Positions 53,050-60,895 of a DNA stretch of 64,000 nt are shown piece by piece. The position numbers and the translations under genes are program-made. Source of the DNA: Pseudomonas turukhanskensis (GTDB lineage: Bacteria > Pseudomonadota > Gammaproteobacteria > Pseudomonadales > Pseudomonadaceae); contig NZ_BSFN01000002.1 in the NCBI RefSeq assembly GCF_027922365.1, forward strand, positions 310,001 through 374,000, in the 5' to 3' direction. Under the pieces are notes generated by a model. The model did no database searches. It had not been told where the DNA came from and saw only the letters and a program-made list of their open reading frames with translations. The number at the start of each line of letters is the position of its first letter. Positions within the stretch are counted from its first letter, which is position 1.

Positions 53050-54984
53050 ATGAACCCGTTGTTTACCCGAACGCTGCTGGCGGCCAGTTTGTTGCTGGCC
53101 GGCTGCGATGTGTTGCCCAATGCCAGCGAGGCCAAACCTGTCGTTAGCCTCTCGCCTTGGAGCGCTTCGGCAAAAGTGAAGGCCGAGGACGTCCGTTTTC
53201 TGCCCGCTGATGCCGCCAACAGCACCGACCTGCGCGTGGCTGCCAGTGAGCGCAATGGCCTGTTGTTGACCAGTGCCGACGGTGCTGAGCTGGCGCGTGT
53301 GCCGGGCAACTACAGCGGCCTGGACAGCCGCACACTCGGCAAACAGGTGCTGGTCGCCAGTATTGATGGTGCCACCCAGCAAGCGGCGCTGGTGCTGCTC
53401 GACCCGCAAACCCGGCAGTGGGCCACACCGCTGTTGTTGCCGGCGCGCGATTACCCGATGTCGGGCCTGTGCCTGTACCGCGACGAAGCCGCCAACCTGC
53501 ATCTGTTTCTGCTCGGCGAAGACGGCAAGGGCGAGCAATGGCTGGTGGGCAGTGGCACATCCCTGAACAAGGAACCGCTGCGTTTGCGCGGCGTACCCAC
53601 ACCGCCGGGCGCCGAATATTGCCACGCCGATGACGCGGCCAATCGCCTGTATGTGAATGAAGAGGGCGTGGGCCTGTGGGCATTCTCGGCAGCGCCGGAA
53701 GCCGACACGGCACGCGCACCGGTGGACTTGCGGGCGCCGTTTGGCACGCTCGCCGGCAGCCCGCAAGCGATGGTCAGCGTACCCGGCGGCCTGGTGGCGC
53801 TGGACAGCGAAGACGCCACGCTGCACCTGTATCAGCAAGACGGCGAGCAGTGGAAAAACGTCGCCAGTCTGGCCCTCGACGGCCTGCAGGAACCCGAGCG
53901 CCTTGACGCGCGCGTTACCGCCAACGGCCTTGATCTGTTGATTGAGGACGGCGAGCAAAAGCGCATCTACCAAGGCCAGTTGAACTGGAAACCGACGCCG
54001 CAACTGCTGCCGCCACCGCTGCCCAATGTGCCGGCGCTGCGCCAGACCGAACCGGTCGGCCGCCAGGGCGATGCCGCCGATGACCCGGCGATCTGGCTGC
54101 ACCCGACCCAGCCGCATTTGTCGCGTGTGCTCGGCACCAACAAGAAGCAGGGCCTGCTGGCCTATGACCTCGATGGCCGCTTGCTGCAAGAGTTGCCAGT
54201 GGGGCGCCTGAACAACGTCGACGTGCGCGCCGGCTTCACCCTGGCCGGCAAACCGATTGACCTGGCCGTGGCCAGCAACCGCGATAACAACAGCATCAGC
54301 CTGTTCGCCATCGACCGCGCCAGCGGCGAGCTGCGCGAGGCCGGGGAAGTGCGCACGCCGCTGGCGCAAATCTACGGCATCTGCCTGTTCCAGCCGGCGC
54401 CGGGCGAGCTGTATGCCTTCGCCAACGGCAAGGACGGCACCTTTGTGCAATACCGCCTGACCGACGAGCAAGGGCAGATTCAAGGCAAGCAGGTACGTCG
54501 CTTCAACGTGAACAGCCAGCCCGAAGGCTGCGTCGCCGATGACCAGCAACAGCGCCTGTTTATCGGCGAAGAAGACGTTGGCGTGTGGGCAGTGGATGCG
54601 CGACCGGATGCGTCCGGTGAACTGACCAGCGTGCTCAAAGTGGGCGATGTGCTCAAGGCTGACGTGGAAGGCATGGGCCTCTACCACGGTCCGCGCGGCA
54701 ACTACCTGGTGGTGTCCAGCCAAGGCAATGACAGCTATGTGCTGCTGGATGCGCAGCCGCCGTTTGCCGTGCAGGGCGCATTCCGCGTTGGCCTCAACGG
54801 TGCGCTCGGCATCGACGGTGCCTCCGAAACCGATGGCCTGGAAGTGACCGGCGCCAACCTTGGCGGCGCATGGAGCCAGGGCCTGCTGGTGGTGCAGGAC
54901 GGGCGCAAGCGCATGCCCGAGAGCACCCAGAACTTCAAGCTGGTGCCGTGGCGCGATGTGGCCAGAACCCTTGGGTTGCCGTAA
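53050..54984 (+). CDS. Beta-propeller phytase lipoprotein (3-phytase, tandem-domain)
   Basis: 644 residues. Lipobox LLAGC with Cys19, so it is anchored in a membrane. Residues about 40-310 form an imperfect beta-propeller and about 330-640 a complete one. The complete domain has the family motifs DAADDPAIW (341-349) and NNVDVR (388-393), with QPEGCVADD, FIGEEDVGVWAVDA and ADVEGMGLY supplying calcium-site acidic residues. These enzymes release phosphate from myo-inositol hexakisphosphate in a Ca-dependent way. The first propeller lacks the DDPAIW motif and is probably not catalytic. It follows the receptor by 66 bases; start ATG at 53050 with AAGGA nearby. Confidence 0.93.
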   Translation: MNPLFTRTLLAASLLLAGCDVLPNASEAKPVVSLSPWSASAKVKAEDVRFLPADAANSTDLRVAASERNGLLLTSADGAELARVPGNYSGLDSRTLGKQVLVASIDGATQQAALVLLDPQTRQWATPLLLPARDYPMSGLCLYRDEAANLHLFLLGEDGKGEQWLVGSGTSLNKEPLRLRGVPTPPGAEYCHADDAANRLYVNEEGVGLWAFSAAPEADTARAPVDLRAPFGTLAGSPQAMVSVPGGLVALDSEDATLHLYQQDGEQWKNVASLALDGLQEPERLDARVTANGLDLLIEDGEQKRIYQGQLNWKPTPQLLPPPLPNVPALRQTEPVGRQGDAADDPAIWLHPTQPHLSRVLGTNKKQGLLAYDLDGRLLQELPVGRLNNVDVRAGFTLAGKPIDLAVASNRDNNSISLFAIDRASGELREAGEVRTPLAQIYGICLFQPAPGELYAFANGKDGTFVQYRLTDEQGQIQGKQVRRFNVNSQPEGCVADDQQQRLFIGEEDVGVWAVDARPDASGELTSVLKVGDVLKADVEGMGLYHGPRGNYLVVSSQGNDSYVLLDAQPPFAVQGAFRVGLNGALGIDGASETDGLEVTGANLGGAWSQGLLVVQDGRKRMPESTQNFKLVPWRDVARTLGLP

Positions 54985-54988
54985 CCGA

Positions 54989-55017
54989 CTGTCATCAGTT
55001 GGTAACGCTTAGGTAAT
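54989..55017 (+). promoter_or_regulatory. Pho-box-like repeat before the exbB gene
   Basis: Three heptamers in 11-base register: CTGTCAT (54989-54995), TGGTAAC (55000-55006) and AGGTAAT (55011-55017), spacers CAGT and GCTT. The first is a perfect Pho heptamer; the others are degenerate. It lies 58 bases before exbB, in the only sizeable gap of the run after the phytase. Confidence 0.5.
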
Positions 55018-55074
55018 CGAATAGCCGTACAACACGCCCCGTTCTACGGGGCTAGGAAAAGAAGGAGCCGCACC

Positions 55075-55782
55075 ATGCACAGCACACTCGAACAGATGAG
55101 CGTCTGGAGCCTGATCAACGATGCCTCGCTGCTGGTTAAGGGCGTGATGCTGATTCTACTGTTGGCCTCGCTGGTCAGCTGGTACCTGATCGTGCAGCGC
55201 AGTTTGTTGCTTGGCCGTATCGAGCGCTTGGCCAAGCAGTTTCAGCTGCATTTTCGCAACAGCGGCGATCTGGCCCAGTTGTACCGCGAAGGTGGCGAGG
55301 AACCGGATGACGACGCCTGCCTGCAACGGATTTTTCACCAAGGCTTCAGCGAATACAGCCACCTGCGCCGCGAACCCGGCATTACCCCGGAAGCAGTGGT
55401 GGATGGCGTGGAGCGCCGTCTGCTGGTCAGCATCAGCGAGGAACAGGAACGCCTGGAAAAGGGCTTGGCCTTTCTCGCCACGGTCGGTTCGGTGAGCCCC
55501 TACATCGGCCTGTTCGGCACCGTATGGGGAATCATGAATTCGTTTATCGGCTTGTCGCAGGTGCAACAGGCAACGCTCGGCACCGTGGCGCCCGGTATTG
55601 CCGAGGCCTTGATCGCCACGGCCATCGGCCTGTTCGCGGCCATCCCCGCGGTAATCGCCTACAACCGGTTTGCCGCGCGGGTAGAAACCCTGAGCACGCG
55701 TTTCTACAGCTTTGGTAACGAGCTGCAGGGGCGTCTGCACCGTGCGCTGCAAGCCACCACGCGCCTCGCGCAAGCGGCCTGA
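55075..55782 (+). CDS. exbB: ExbB-like proton-channel protein (MotA/TolQ/ExbB family)
   Basis: 235 residues with three hydrophobic helices (SLLVKGVMLILLLASLVSWYLIV; the helix starting GLAFLATVGSVSPYIGLFGTVWGIMNSFIGL; PGIAEALIATAIGLFAAIPAVIAYNRF). The GLFGTVWGI and EALIATAIGLFAAIPA segments are the family signature. With ExbD and TonB it converts the proton gradient into force on outer-membrane receptors. It is nearer TolQ in length, but the genes around it (exbD, tonB, receptor, phytase; no tolA/tolB/pal) argue for an ExbB dedicated to this receptor. exbD follows after 10 bases. Confidence 0.9.
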   Translation: MHSTLEQMSVWSLINDASLLVKGVMLILLLASLVSWYLIVQRSLLLGRIERLAKQFQLHFRNSGDLAQLYREGGEEPDDDACLQRIFHQGFSEYSHLRREPGITPEAVVDGVERRLLVSISEEQERLEKGLAFLATVGSVSPYIGLFGTVWGIMNSFIGLSQVQQATLGTVAPGIAEALIATAIGLFAAIPAVIAYNRFAARVETLSTRFYSFGNELQGRLHRALQATTRLAQAA

Positions 55783-55792
55783 GGAGCAGCGT

Positions 55793-56236
55793 ATGCGCAA
55801 GCCAGTTCGCAAGCACGGGCCCAAGGCCGAAATGAACGTGGTGCCTTATATCGACGTGATGCTAGTGCTGCTGGTGATCTTTATGGTCACCGCGCCGATG
55901 CTCACCCAGGGGGTGAAAATCGAGTTGCCGAAAGTGGCCGCCGAAGCCTTGGCCAGCAACAGCCAGCAGCAGATTCTCACGCTCTCGGTAAAGGCCGATG
56001 GCGGCTATTACTGGAACGTAGGGGCCGAGCTCGACAGCCATGAGCAGCAAGACAGCGCCGTGGGCCTGGACGAAATGACCGCCAAGGTGGGCGCGATTAT
56101 CGCGGCCCGTGGCGATACGCAGGTGTATATCCGCGCCGACCACAACACCGACTACGCCACGGTGGTGGCCGGGATGGCGGCGCTGCAAAAAGGCGGCGTG
56201 CGCAACCTGGGCCTGATCACCGAGGCGCCGCAATGA
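55793..56236 (+). CDS. exbD: ExbD-like protein (ExbD/TolR family)
   Basis: 147 residues with one N-terminal transmembrane helix containing the functional Asp (EMNVVPYIDVMLVLLVIFMVTAPMLTQGV) and a periplasmic domain (VYIRADHNTDYATVVAGMAALQKGGVRNLGLI). AGGAGC precedes the ATG at 55793. Its stop overlaps the tonB start (ATGA). Together with the preceding ExbB it forms the stator complex for TonB. Confidence 0.92.
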   Translation: MRKPVRKHGPKAEMNVVPYIDVMLVLLVIFMVTAPMLTQGVKIELPKVAAEALASNSQQQILTLSVKADGGYYWNVGAELDSHEQQDSAVGLDEMTAKVGAIIAARGDTQVYIRADHNTDYATVVAGMAALQKGGVRNLGLITEAPQ

Positions 56237-57036
56237 GTGCTGCGTTAATGCCTGCCGCCCAGCCGATGCCCCGTTTGCACTGGCCCAGTCGCGCCTGGTC
56301 CCGGCATGCGTTGGCAGTCAGCGTGGCTGCGGGGCTGCACGCAATGGCGGTGGCCGTATTGATCAGCCACTGGCAAACCACGCCGCCGCCGGAGCCGCCG
56401 AGTCAGGTGCTGACCACGCAACTGATCACACTGGCGCCCCCACAAGCGCCGGCGCCTGAGCCGGTGATTGCGGCGCCGGTTCCGCTGCCAGTTCCGACAC
56501 CGGTGCAGCCGCAAGTCGTGACGCCGCCACAGCCAGTGGTAAACAAGCCCATCGAAGCCAAACCCAAGTCCGCGGTCGACCACGCTGCCCTGGCGCGCAA
56601 ACGCGTGCAAGAGCAAGAACAGCAGGCAGCCGAGCGCGCGCGCCAACAAGAGCAACAAGCCGAGCAGCAGCGCCAGCAACACGCCGCCGCAGCCAAGGCC
56701 CGGGCCGATGCCCAAGCCCAGGCCGACTCTAAGGCGCGTGCTGCCGCCGAGGCACTGGCTGCCGAGAGCCGGCCCTACTTGCCAGTCAGCAAGGAAGCCC
56801 CCGAGTACCCGGACAAGGCCCTGGAAAAAGGCATCGAAGGCGATTGCACCGTGACCTACACCGTCACCCCGCAAGGCCGAGTAGACAACCCGCAGGTGCT
56901 GGGCCAATGCCATCCGCTGCTGGTACGCCCGTCGCTGGCGGCGGCGCGCACCTTTCGGTATCAGCCGCGCATTGTCGATGGCCAGGCCATCAGCGTGAAC
57001 AACGTCAAAAACACCTTTCACTACCGAATCGAGTAA
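56233..57036 (+). CDS. tonB: TonB energy-transducing protein
   Basis: 267 residues. An uncleaved N-terminal membrane anchor (about 26-46, HALAVSVAAGLHAMAVAVLI), a proline-rich stretch (VPLPVPTPVQPQVVTPPQPV), a Lys/Gln/Ala-rich coiled region (about 115-175, KRVQEQEQQAAERARQQEQQ) and a C-terminal TonB domain (YPDKALEKGIEGDCTVTYTVTPQGRVDNPQVL... FRYQPRIVDGQAISVNNVKNTFHYRIE). It spans the periplasm to contact receptor TonB boxes. It starts inside the exbD stop codon and is followed 42 bases later by phoX. Confidence 0.93.
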   Translation: MSAALMPAAQPMPRLHWPSRAWSRHALAVSVAAGLHAMAVAVLISHWQTTPPPEPPSQVLTTQLITLAPPQAPAPEPVIAAPVPLPVPTPVQPQVVTPPQPVVNKPIEAKPKSAVDHAALARKRVQEQEQQAAERARQQEQQAEQQRQQHAAAAKARADAQAQADSKARAAAEALAAESRPYLPVSKEAPEYPDKALEKGIEGDCTVTYTVTPQGRVDNPQVLGQCHPLLVRPSLAAARTFRYQPRIVDGQAISVNNVKNTFHYRIE

Positions 57037-57078
57037 GTTCGGCGCGCAGCGCCGGGCACGTCCTTTACGAGAGCCGCC

Positions 57079-59031
57079 ATGAGCCACGATCACGAACAGT
57101 TTCATACCCGTCTGGAAAGCCACGACGACATCGCCATCAACCCCAGCAGCAACCCGAGCCTGGCCGACATTCTCAACCCCAGCCGGCGCAATGTGCTCAA
57201 GGGCGGTTTGAGTGTGGCGATTCTGGGCTTCTTCGGCGGCATCAGCGCCTGCAGCAAAGCCAGCGCCAGCCCACTGCTGAACTTCAAGGGCGTGCCTGTG
57301 CAGCTCGACCCGCATTTCGACCGTGTAGTGGTTGCCGAGGGTTACCGCGCGGTGCCGTTCTTCTCCTGGGGCGACCCGGTGGAAGCCGGCGCGCCGGCCT
57401 GGAGTCCGGATGCCAGCGACGACTGGCAGGCCCAGTTAAAGCAAGCCGGCGACAACCATGACGGCATGGACTTTTTTGCCTTCGAAGGCGAAACCGACCG
57501 TGGCCTGTTGGTGATGAACCACGAATACATCAACCCGTACCTGCACCCCTCCAGCACCATCGACCAGAGCAAACCGCGCCCGCTTGATGAAGTGCGCAAA
57601 GAGCAGGCGGCCCATGGTGTGTCGGTGATCGAAGTGAAGAAAGGCGCCGATGGCCAATGGGTGCGCGTACTCGACTCGGCCTATAACCGCCGTATCAGCA
57701 TGCTCACCCCCATGCGCCTGGCGGGCCCGTTGGCCGGTCATGCGTTGATGCAAACCGTCAGCGACCCCAAGGGCCTGGAAGTGCTCGGCACCCTGAATAA
57801 CTGCGCCACGGGCGTGACGCCGTGGGGCACCTTTCTGACCTGCGAAGAGAACTGGCCGAACTACTTTATCAACCGTGATCAGGCCGACTTTGCCCAGCGT
57901 GTTTCGCACAAACGCTATGGCCTGGCCTCAAGCGGCACCAGTAAGAACTACGCCTGGGAAAGCGCCGATCCACGCTTCGACGCCACTCCCGATGCCAGCC
58001 AGCCCCACGGCGGCCATGTAAACGAGCCGAACCGCTTTGGCTGGGTGGTGGAAATCGACCCGTTCGACCCCAAGGCACAGCCGATCAAACGCACCGCCTT
58101 CGGCCGCTTCAGCCGAGAATGCGCGGCCCTGAGCCTGGGCGATGACGGCAAGATGGCGTTCTATTCGGGCGATGATGCCAAGGGCGAATACATCTACAAA
58201 TTCGTGCCCAGCGGCAAGCACGATGCAAGCAACCCCAAGGCCAGCCGCGACCTGCTCGACAGCGGCACCCTGTATGCCGCCAAGCTCAACGCCGACGGCA
58301 ACGGCCAATGGCTGGCGCTGGTGCATGGCGAAAACGGCCTGACCGCCGAGAACGGTTTTGCCAGCCAGGCCGAGGTGTTGGTCAACGCCCGCGCCGCCGC
58401 CGACAAGGCCGGCGCTACCCCGATGGACCGCCCCGAATGGGCCGCCGTGCACCCGCGCACCCGCGAGGTGTACGTCACGCTGACCAACAACGATGGGCGC
58501 GGCAGCAAACAGCCGCTGGACAAGGCCAACCCACGCGCACAAAACCTGCACGGGCACATCCTGCGATTCAACGAGCAGGGTGCCAACCCAACCGCGACCG
58601 CCTTTACCTGGGACTTGTTTTTGCTGGCAGGGGAGGCGCAGGGCACCAAGGGCAAAGATGGCAAACCGGTGCCGGCCAACCTCACGGGCACCATCAATGG
58701 CGACATTCTGTCCTCGCCCGATGGCTTGGCTTTTGATGAAGCGGGGCGTCTGTGGATTCAGACCGACTACGACGACGTGGAACCGGCCATGCAGAACATG
58801 GGGTGCAATCAGCTGCTGTGTGCCGACCCCTCCACCCGCGAGGTACGCCGTTTTCTGGTGGGGCCGCGCGGCTGCGAAATCACCGGCCTGGCCTGGAGCC
58901 CGGACGGTAAAGCGATGTGGGCCAATATCCAGCACCCGGGCATCAGCTTTCCAGCCAGTGACGGCAAAACGCGGCCACGCTCCACCACCTTGCTGATCAC
59001 TCGCGTGGATGGCGGCGTAATCGGCGCATAA
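57079..59031 (+). CDS. phoX: PhoX-type alkaline phosphatase (DUF839), Tat-exported
   Basis: 650 residues. The twin-arginine signal SRRNVLK (35-41) precedes a hydrophobic run (GGLSVAILGFFGGI) after an unusually long cytosolic lead. The PhoX body shows LLVMNHEYINPYL, TPWGTFLTCEENW, the GGHVNEPNRFGWVVEIDPF segment, FYSGDDAKGEYIYKFV and the conserved EITGLAWSPDGKAMWANIQHPG. PhoX enzymes are Ca/Fe phosphomonoesterases active in the periplasm. Behind a phytase it can finish dephosphorylation of lower inositol phosphates. Last gene of the run; no clear terminator was seen in the 34 bases after it. Confidence 0.9.
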   Translation: MSHDHEQFHTRLESHDDIAINPSSNPSLADILNPSRRNVLKGGLSVAILGFFGGISACSKASASPLLNFKGVPVQLDPHFDRVVVAEGYRAVPFFSWGDPVEAGAPAWSPDASDDWQAQLKQAGDNHDGMDFFAFEGETDRGLLVMNHEYINPYLHPSSTIDQSKPRPLDEVRKEQAAHGVSVIEVKKGADGQWVRVLDSAYNRRISMLTPMRLAGPLAGHALMQTVSDPKGLEVLGTLNNCATGVTPWGTFLTCEENWPNYFINRDQADFAQRVSHKRYGLASSGTSKNYAWESADPRFDATPDASQPHGGHVNEPNRFGWVVEIDPFDPKAQPIKRTAFGRFSRECAALSLGDDGKMAFYSGDDAKGEYIYKFVPSGKHDASNPKASRDLLDSGTLYAAKLNADGNGQWLALVHGENGLTAENGFASQAEVLVNARAAADKAGATPMDRPEWAAVHPRTREVYVTLTNNDGRGSKQPLDKANPRAQNLHGHILRFNEQGANPTATAFTWDLFLLAGEAQGTKGKDGKPVPANLTGTINGDILSSPDGLAFDEAGRLWIQTDYDDVEPAMQNMGCNQLLCADPSTREVRRFLVGPRGCEITGLAWSPDGKAMWANIQHPGISFPASDGKTRPRSTTLLITRVDGGVIGA

Positions 59032-59065
59032 GCAAGCGCTGGAAAACGCAGAGAAATAGAGTGTT

Positions 59066-59323
59066 TCAGGAAAAAAAGAGGGTGGCCTTGGCCTGCTGGG
59101 TGACATTGCCGGAGAGTTGCTCGCCGGCAAATCGCACAATCACGTAATTGGCGCCGCTGGGAAACACCGAGTCATTGGCCGCCACCGAGGCGGAGTACAC
59201 CCCCAGCCGCTCCTCACGGATAACCGTGGCCTGGCTCAGCTCGATGGAGCCCTGCGCAAAGCACAGAATGATGTCGGCAGGGCCTTCATGCAGGATGCGG
59301 CGCGGCATGGCGCAGTCCGCCAT
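59066..59323 (-). CDS. Small protein linked to the CsrA paralogue
   Basis: 85 residues, MADCAMPRRILHEGPADIIL and a beta-rich rest with a hydrophobic C-terminus (GANYVIVRFAGEQLSGNVTQ and KATLFFS). I do not recognise the family. Its ATG at 59323 lies one base after the TGA of the csrA-like gene, so the two are almost certainly translated together. It has no signal peptide or membrane helix. Confidence 0.7.
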   Translation of the reverse strand: MADCAMPRRILHEGPADIILCFAQGSIELSQATVIREERLGVYSASVAANDSVFPSGANYVIVRFAGEQLSGNVTQQAKATLFFS

Positions 59324-59324
59324 A

Positions 59325-59498
59325 TCAGGCCGGGGTGGCGGCAGGTTGTCGTTTCTTGGCGTCGTCGCGCATGATCGGCACGTCTTTCGGTGCGGCGATG
59401 CCAATACGCACCTGGTTGCCATTGACCTCGACCACAGTCACCGAGATATCTGTACCAATCTGCAGAGTTTCGCCAACGCGGCGGGTAAGAATCAGCAT
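59325..59498 (-). CDS. CsrA/RsmA-family RNA-binding protein (paralogue)
   Basis: 57 residues: [15 protein letters not shown] at the start, [11 protein letters not shown] in the middle. Leu4 and Arg44, the two residues central to GGA-motif binding, are both kept. The C-terminal tail ([13 protein letters not shown]) is short and unlike RsmA/RsmE. RsmA-family proteins bind GGA in mRNA leaders and are titrated by Gac-controlled small RNAs; gacS is in this window. GGAG lies 7 bases before the ATG. It is coupled to a small gene of unknown function. Confidence 0.9.
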   Translation of the reverse strand: MLILTRRVGETLQIGTDISVTVVEVNGNQVRIGIAAPKDVPIMRDDAKKRQPAATPA

Positions 59499-59663
59499 GA
59501 GCCTGCTCCAGTGGGTCACGATGCTGGAGCACCGCCAGTTGGCACTCCCATTGAGTGCTATGACCTAGGAATTCGCGCAGAGGTTTCAAGATTTTTTCCT
59601 ACATCTTTGATTGGCCGGCCGGCAGCGGTATCTTCGCGATCTACACCACGCAGGGAGCATTTG

Positions 59664-60116
59664 ATGAAACGGATCGTCTATCCGCTGACTATGGCGTTGG
59701 CTGTTTTAACCTGCAGCCCACTCACTTTCGCCGCCTGCATTATCACGACACCACCGCAGGGCTGGGCACCCGATGCCGCGCGCTGGGATGGCGATTGTGC
59801 GGGCACTCTGGCCGAGGGGCTTGGCGTGCTGAAAGAACAACAAGGCGCCACCGTAAAGCGCCTGTTTTTTGGCCAGGCGCATAAGGGGGAGTTGGCAGTG
59901 GGCGTAATAGACGCACCGGAGCAAGGGTTTATCGCCGGTCGCTTTGCTCGGGGCAGTGTGCTGCCAACAGAAGACCGGCAAACCGTGCTCGATGCGTTCG
60001 AGACTGCCGCACAAGCAGCAAGCGCCGCGGCAGCGCGGTTCGACAAGGCCGGCAATGCGGCCTCGGCGAGTTTTTACCGCGGCAAGGAAAAGGCGCTGCG
60101 CGAGCAGATGGACTGA
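59664..60116 (+). CDS. Hypothetical exported protein
   Basis: 150 residues. Signal peptide MKRIVYPLTMALAVLTCSPL TFA and then a mature part of about 127 residues with two Cys (ACIITTPPQGW and WDGDCAGTLAEGLGVLKE), a possible disulphide, and an Ala-rich C-terminal helix. I do not recognise a named family. AGGGAG lies 7 bases before the ATG. It is divergent from the csrA-like gene across a 165-base gap. Confidence 0.75.
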   Translation: MKRIVYPLTMALAVLTCSPLTFAACIITTPPQGWAPDAARWDGDCAGTLAEGLGVLKEQQGATVKRLFFGQAHKGELAVGVIDAPEQGFIAGRFARGSVLPTEDRQTVLDAFETAAQAASAAAARFDKAGNAASASFYRGKEKALREQMD

Positions 60117-60143
60117 CCCGCACGCGCCTTTTTTGCGCAGTGG

Positions 60144-60704
60144 TTAAACGCCCAGTTCTGCGAGTTTATCCAGGGTCTTGGCGTGCTCTTCATTCAACTC
60201 GCCTTCGCCAATCAAGTCGGCCGCCAGGCTCGCCCTGCGGCTGACCAGCACCACGTCGGGATATTTGCTTTCAAGGCGGTCCAGCGCCTTGCGCATTTCA
60301 TTGGCGGTGGGGAACGGCCCGTATTTGCCGAAGGGCGCTCGCTGGATATGCGCCTCGTCAAGGATGTAGTAGTGAACGAAGCCGCCTTGACGTTTCCACA
60401 CCCAGTCCTCCACGTGAAGCCGCGAATCCTGCGCTTCCATGCAACCGATCAGTGAGTCCACTACAGCCTTGGCCGATTGCAGGGTGTGGTGCGTTAGCCA
60501 GGCCGCATTGTCTTGCAGCGGCTGGCTGCCCATTGCCGCATCCATGATGCCGTCTTCGAGTGTGCTCAGCAGGCAGGACACGCTGGTGAGTGCATCGATG
60601 ATTGGAATGTCGGGAGTGACGGCGAATAACCCATGTTTTTTTGCCACATCGCCCGTGGGGTGAAAACGGTGGCCGGCTTCGGTTTTGATGCTGTCCATGC
60701 TCAT
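60144..60704 (-). CDS. DUF3077-type protein with a C-terminal extension
   Basis: 186 residues from the ATG at 60704. The N-terminal third (GHRFHPTGDVAKKHGLFAVTPDIPIIDALTSVSCLLSTLEDGIMDAA) resembles DUF3077, a short Pseudomonas domain. The rest (VDSLIGCMEAQDSRLHVEDWVWKRQGGFVHYYILDEAHIQRAPFGKYGPFPTANEMRKALDRLESKYPDVVLVS) is an extra domain I cannot name. Soluble; function unknown. Confidence 0.6.
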   Translation of the reverse strand: MSMDSIKTEAGHRFHPTGDVAKKHGLFAVTPDIPIIDALTSVSCLLSTLEDGIMDAAMGSQPLQDNAAWLTHHTLQSAKAVVDSLIGCMEAQDSRLHVEDWVWKRQGGFVHYYILDEAHIQRAPFGKYGPFPTANEMRKALDRLESKYPDVVLVSRRASLAADLIGEGELNEEHAKTLDKLAELGV

Positions 60705-60895
60705 GTGAGTGTCCTTATGCAAGCGCGAAAGTGCGCGCATTGAGGTTGCTCCGCCGGCAAAATCGGGCCAATAGGAACGTGAGCAGGAGCCTGTAGGACC
60801 GACGTTTTAACCGGGTGGCCACTCGAGCATTTTTCCATTGCTATGGGCGCGGTGCGGCCCCGCCACATTTCGAGGCGGCGGGCGCCGTTGGCCCA

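Noticed and set aside
51988..54723. A 911-codon open frame on the minus strand, opposite the receptor and phytase genes
   Set aside because: It is a shadow of GC-rich coding DNA: no domain, Val/Ala/Gly/His-rich composition, and two well-recognised genes on the other strand.
55075..57036. Assignment of the exbB-exbD-tonB genes as tolQ-tolR-tolA
   Set aside because: The third protein has a clear TonB C-terminal domain and proline-rich region, and tolB, pal and ybgC are absent.
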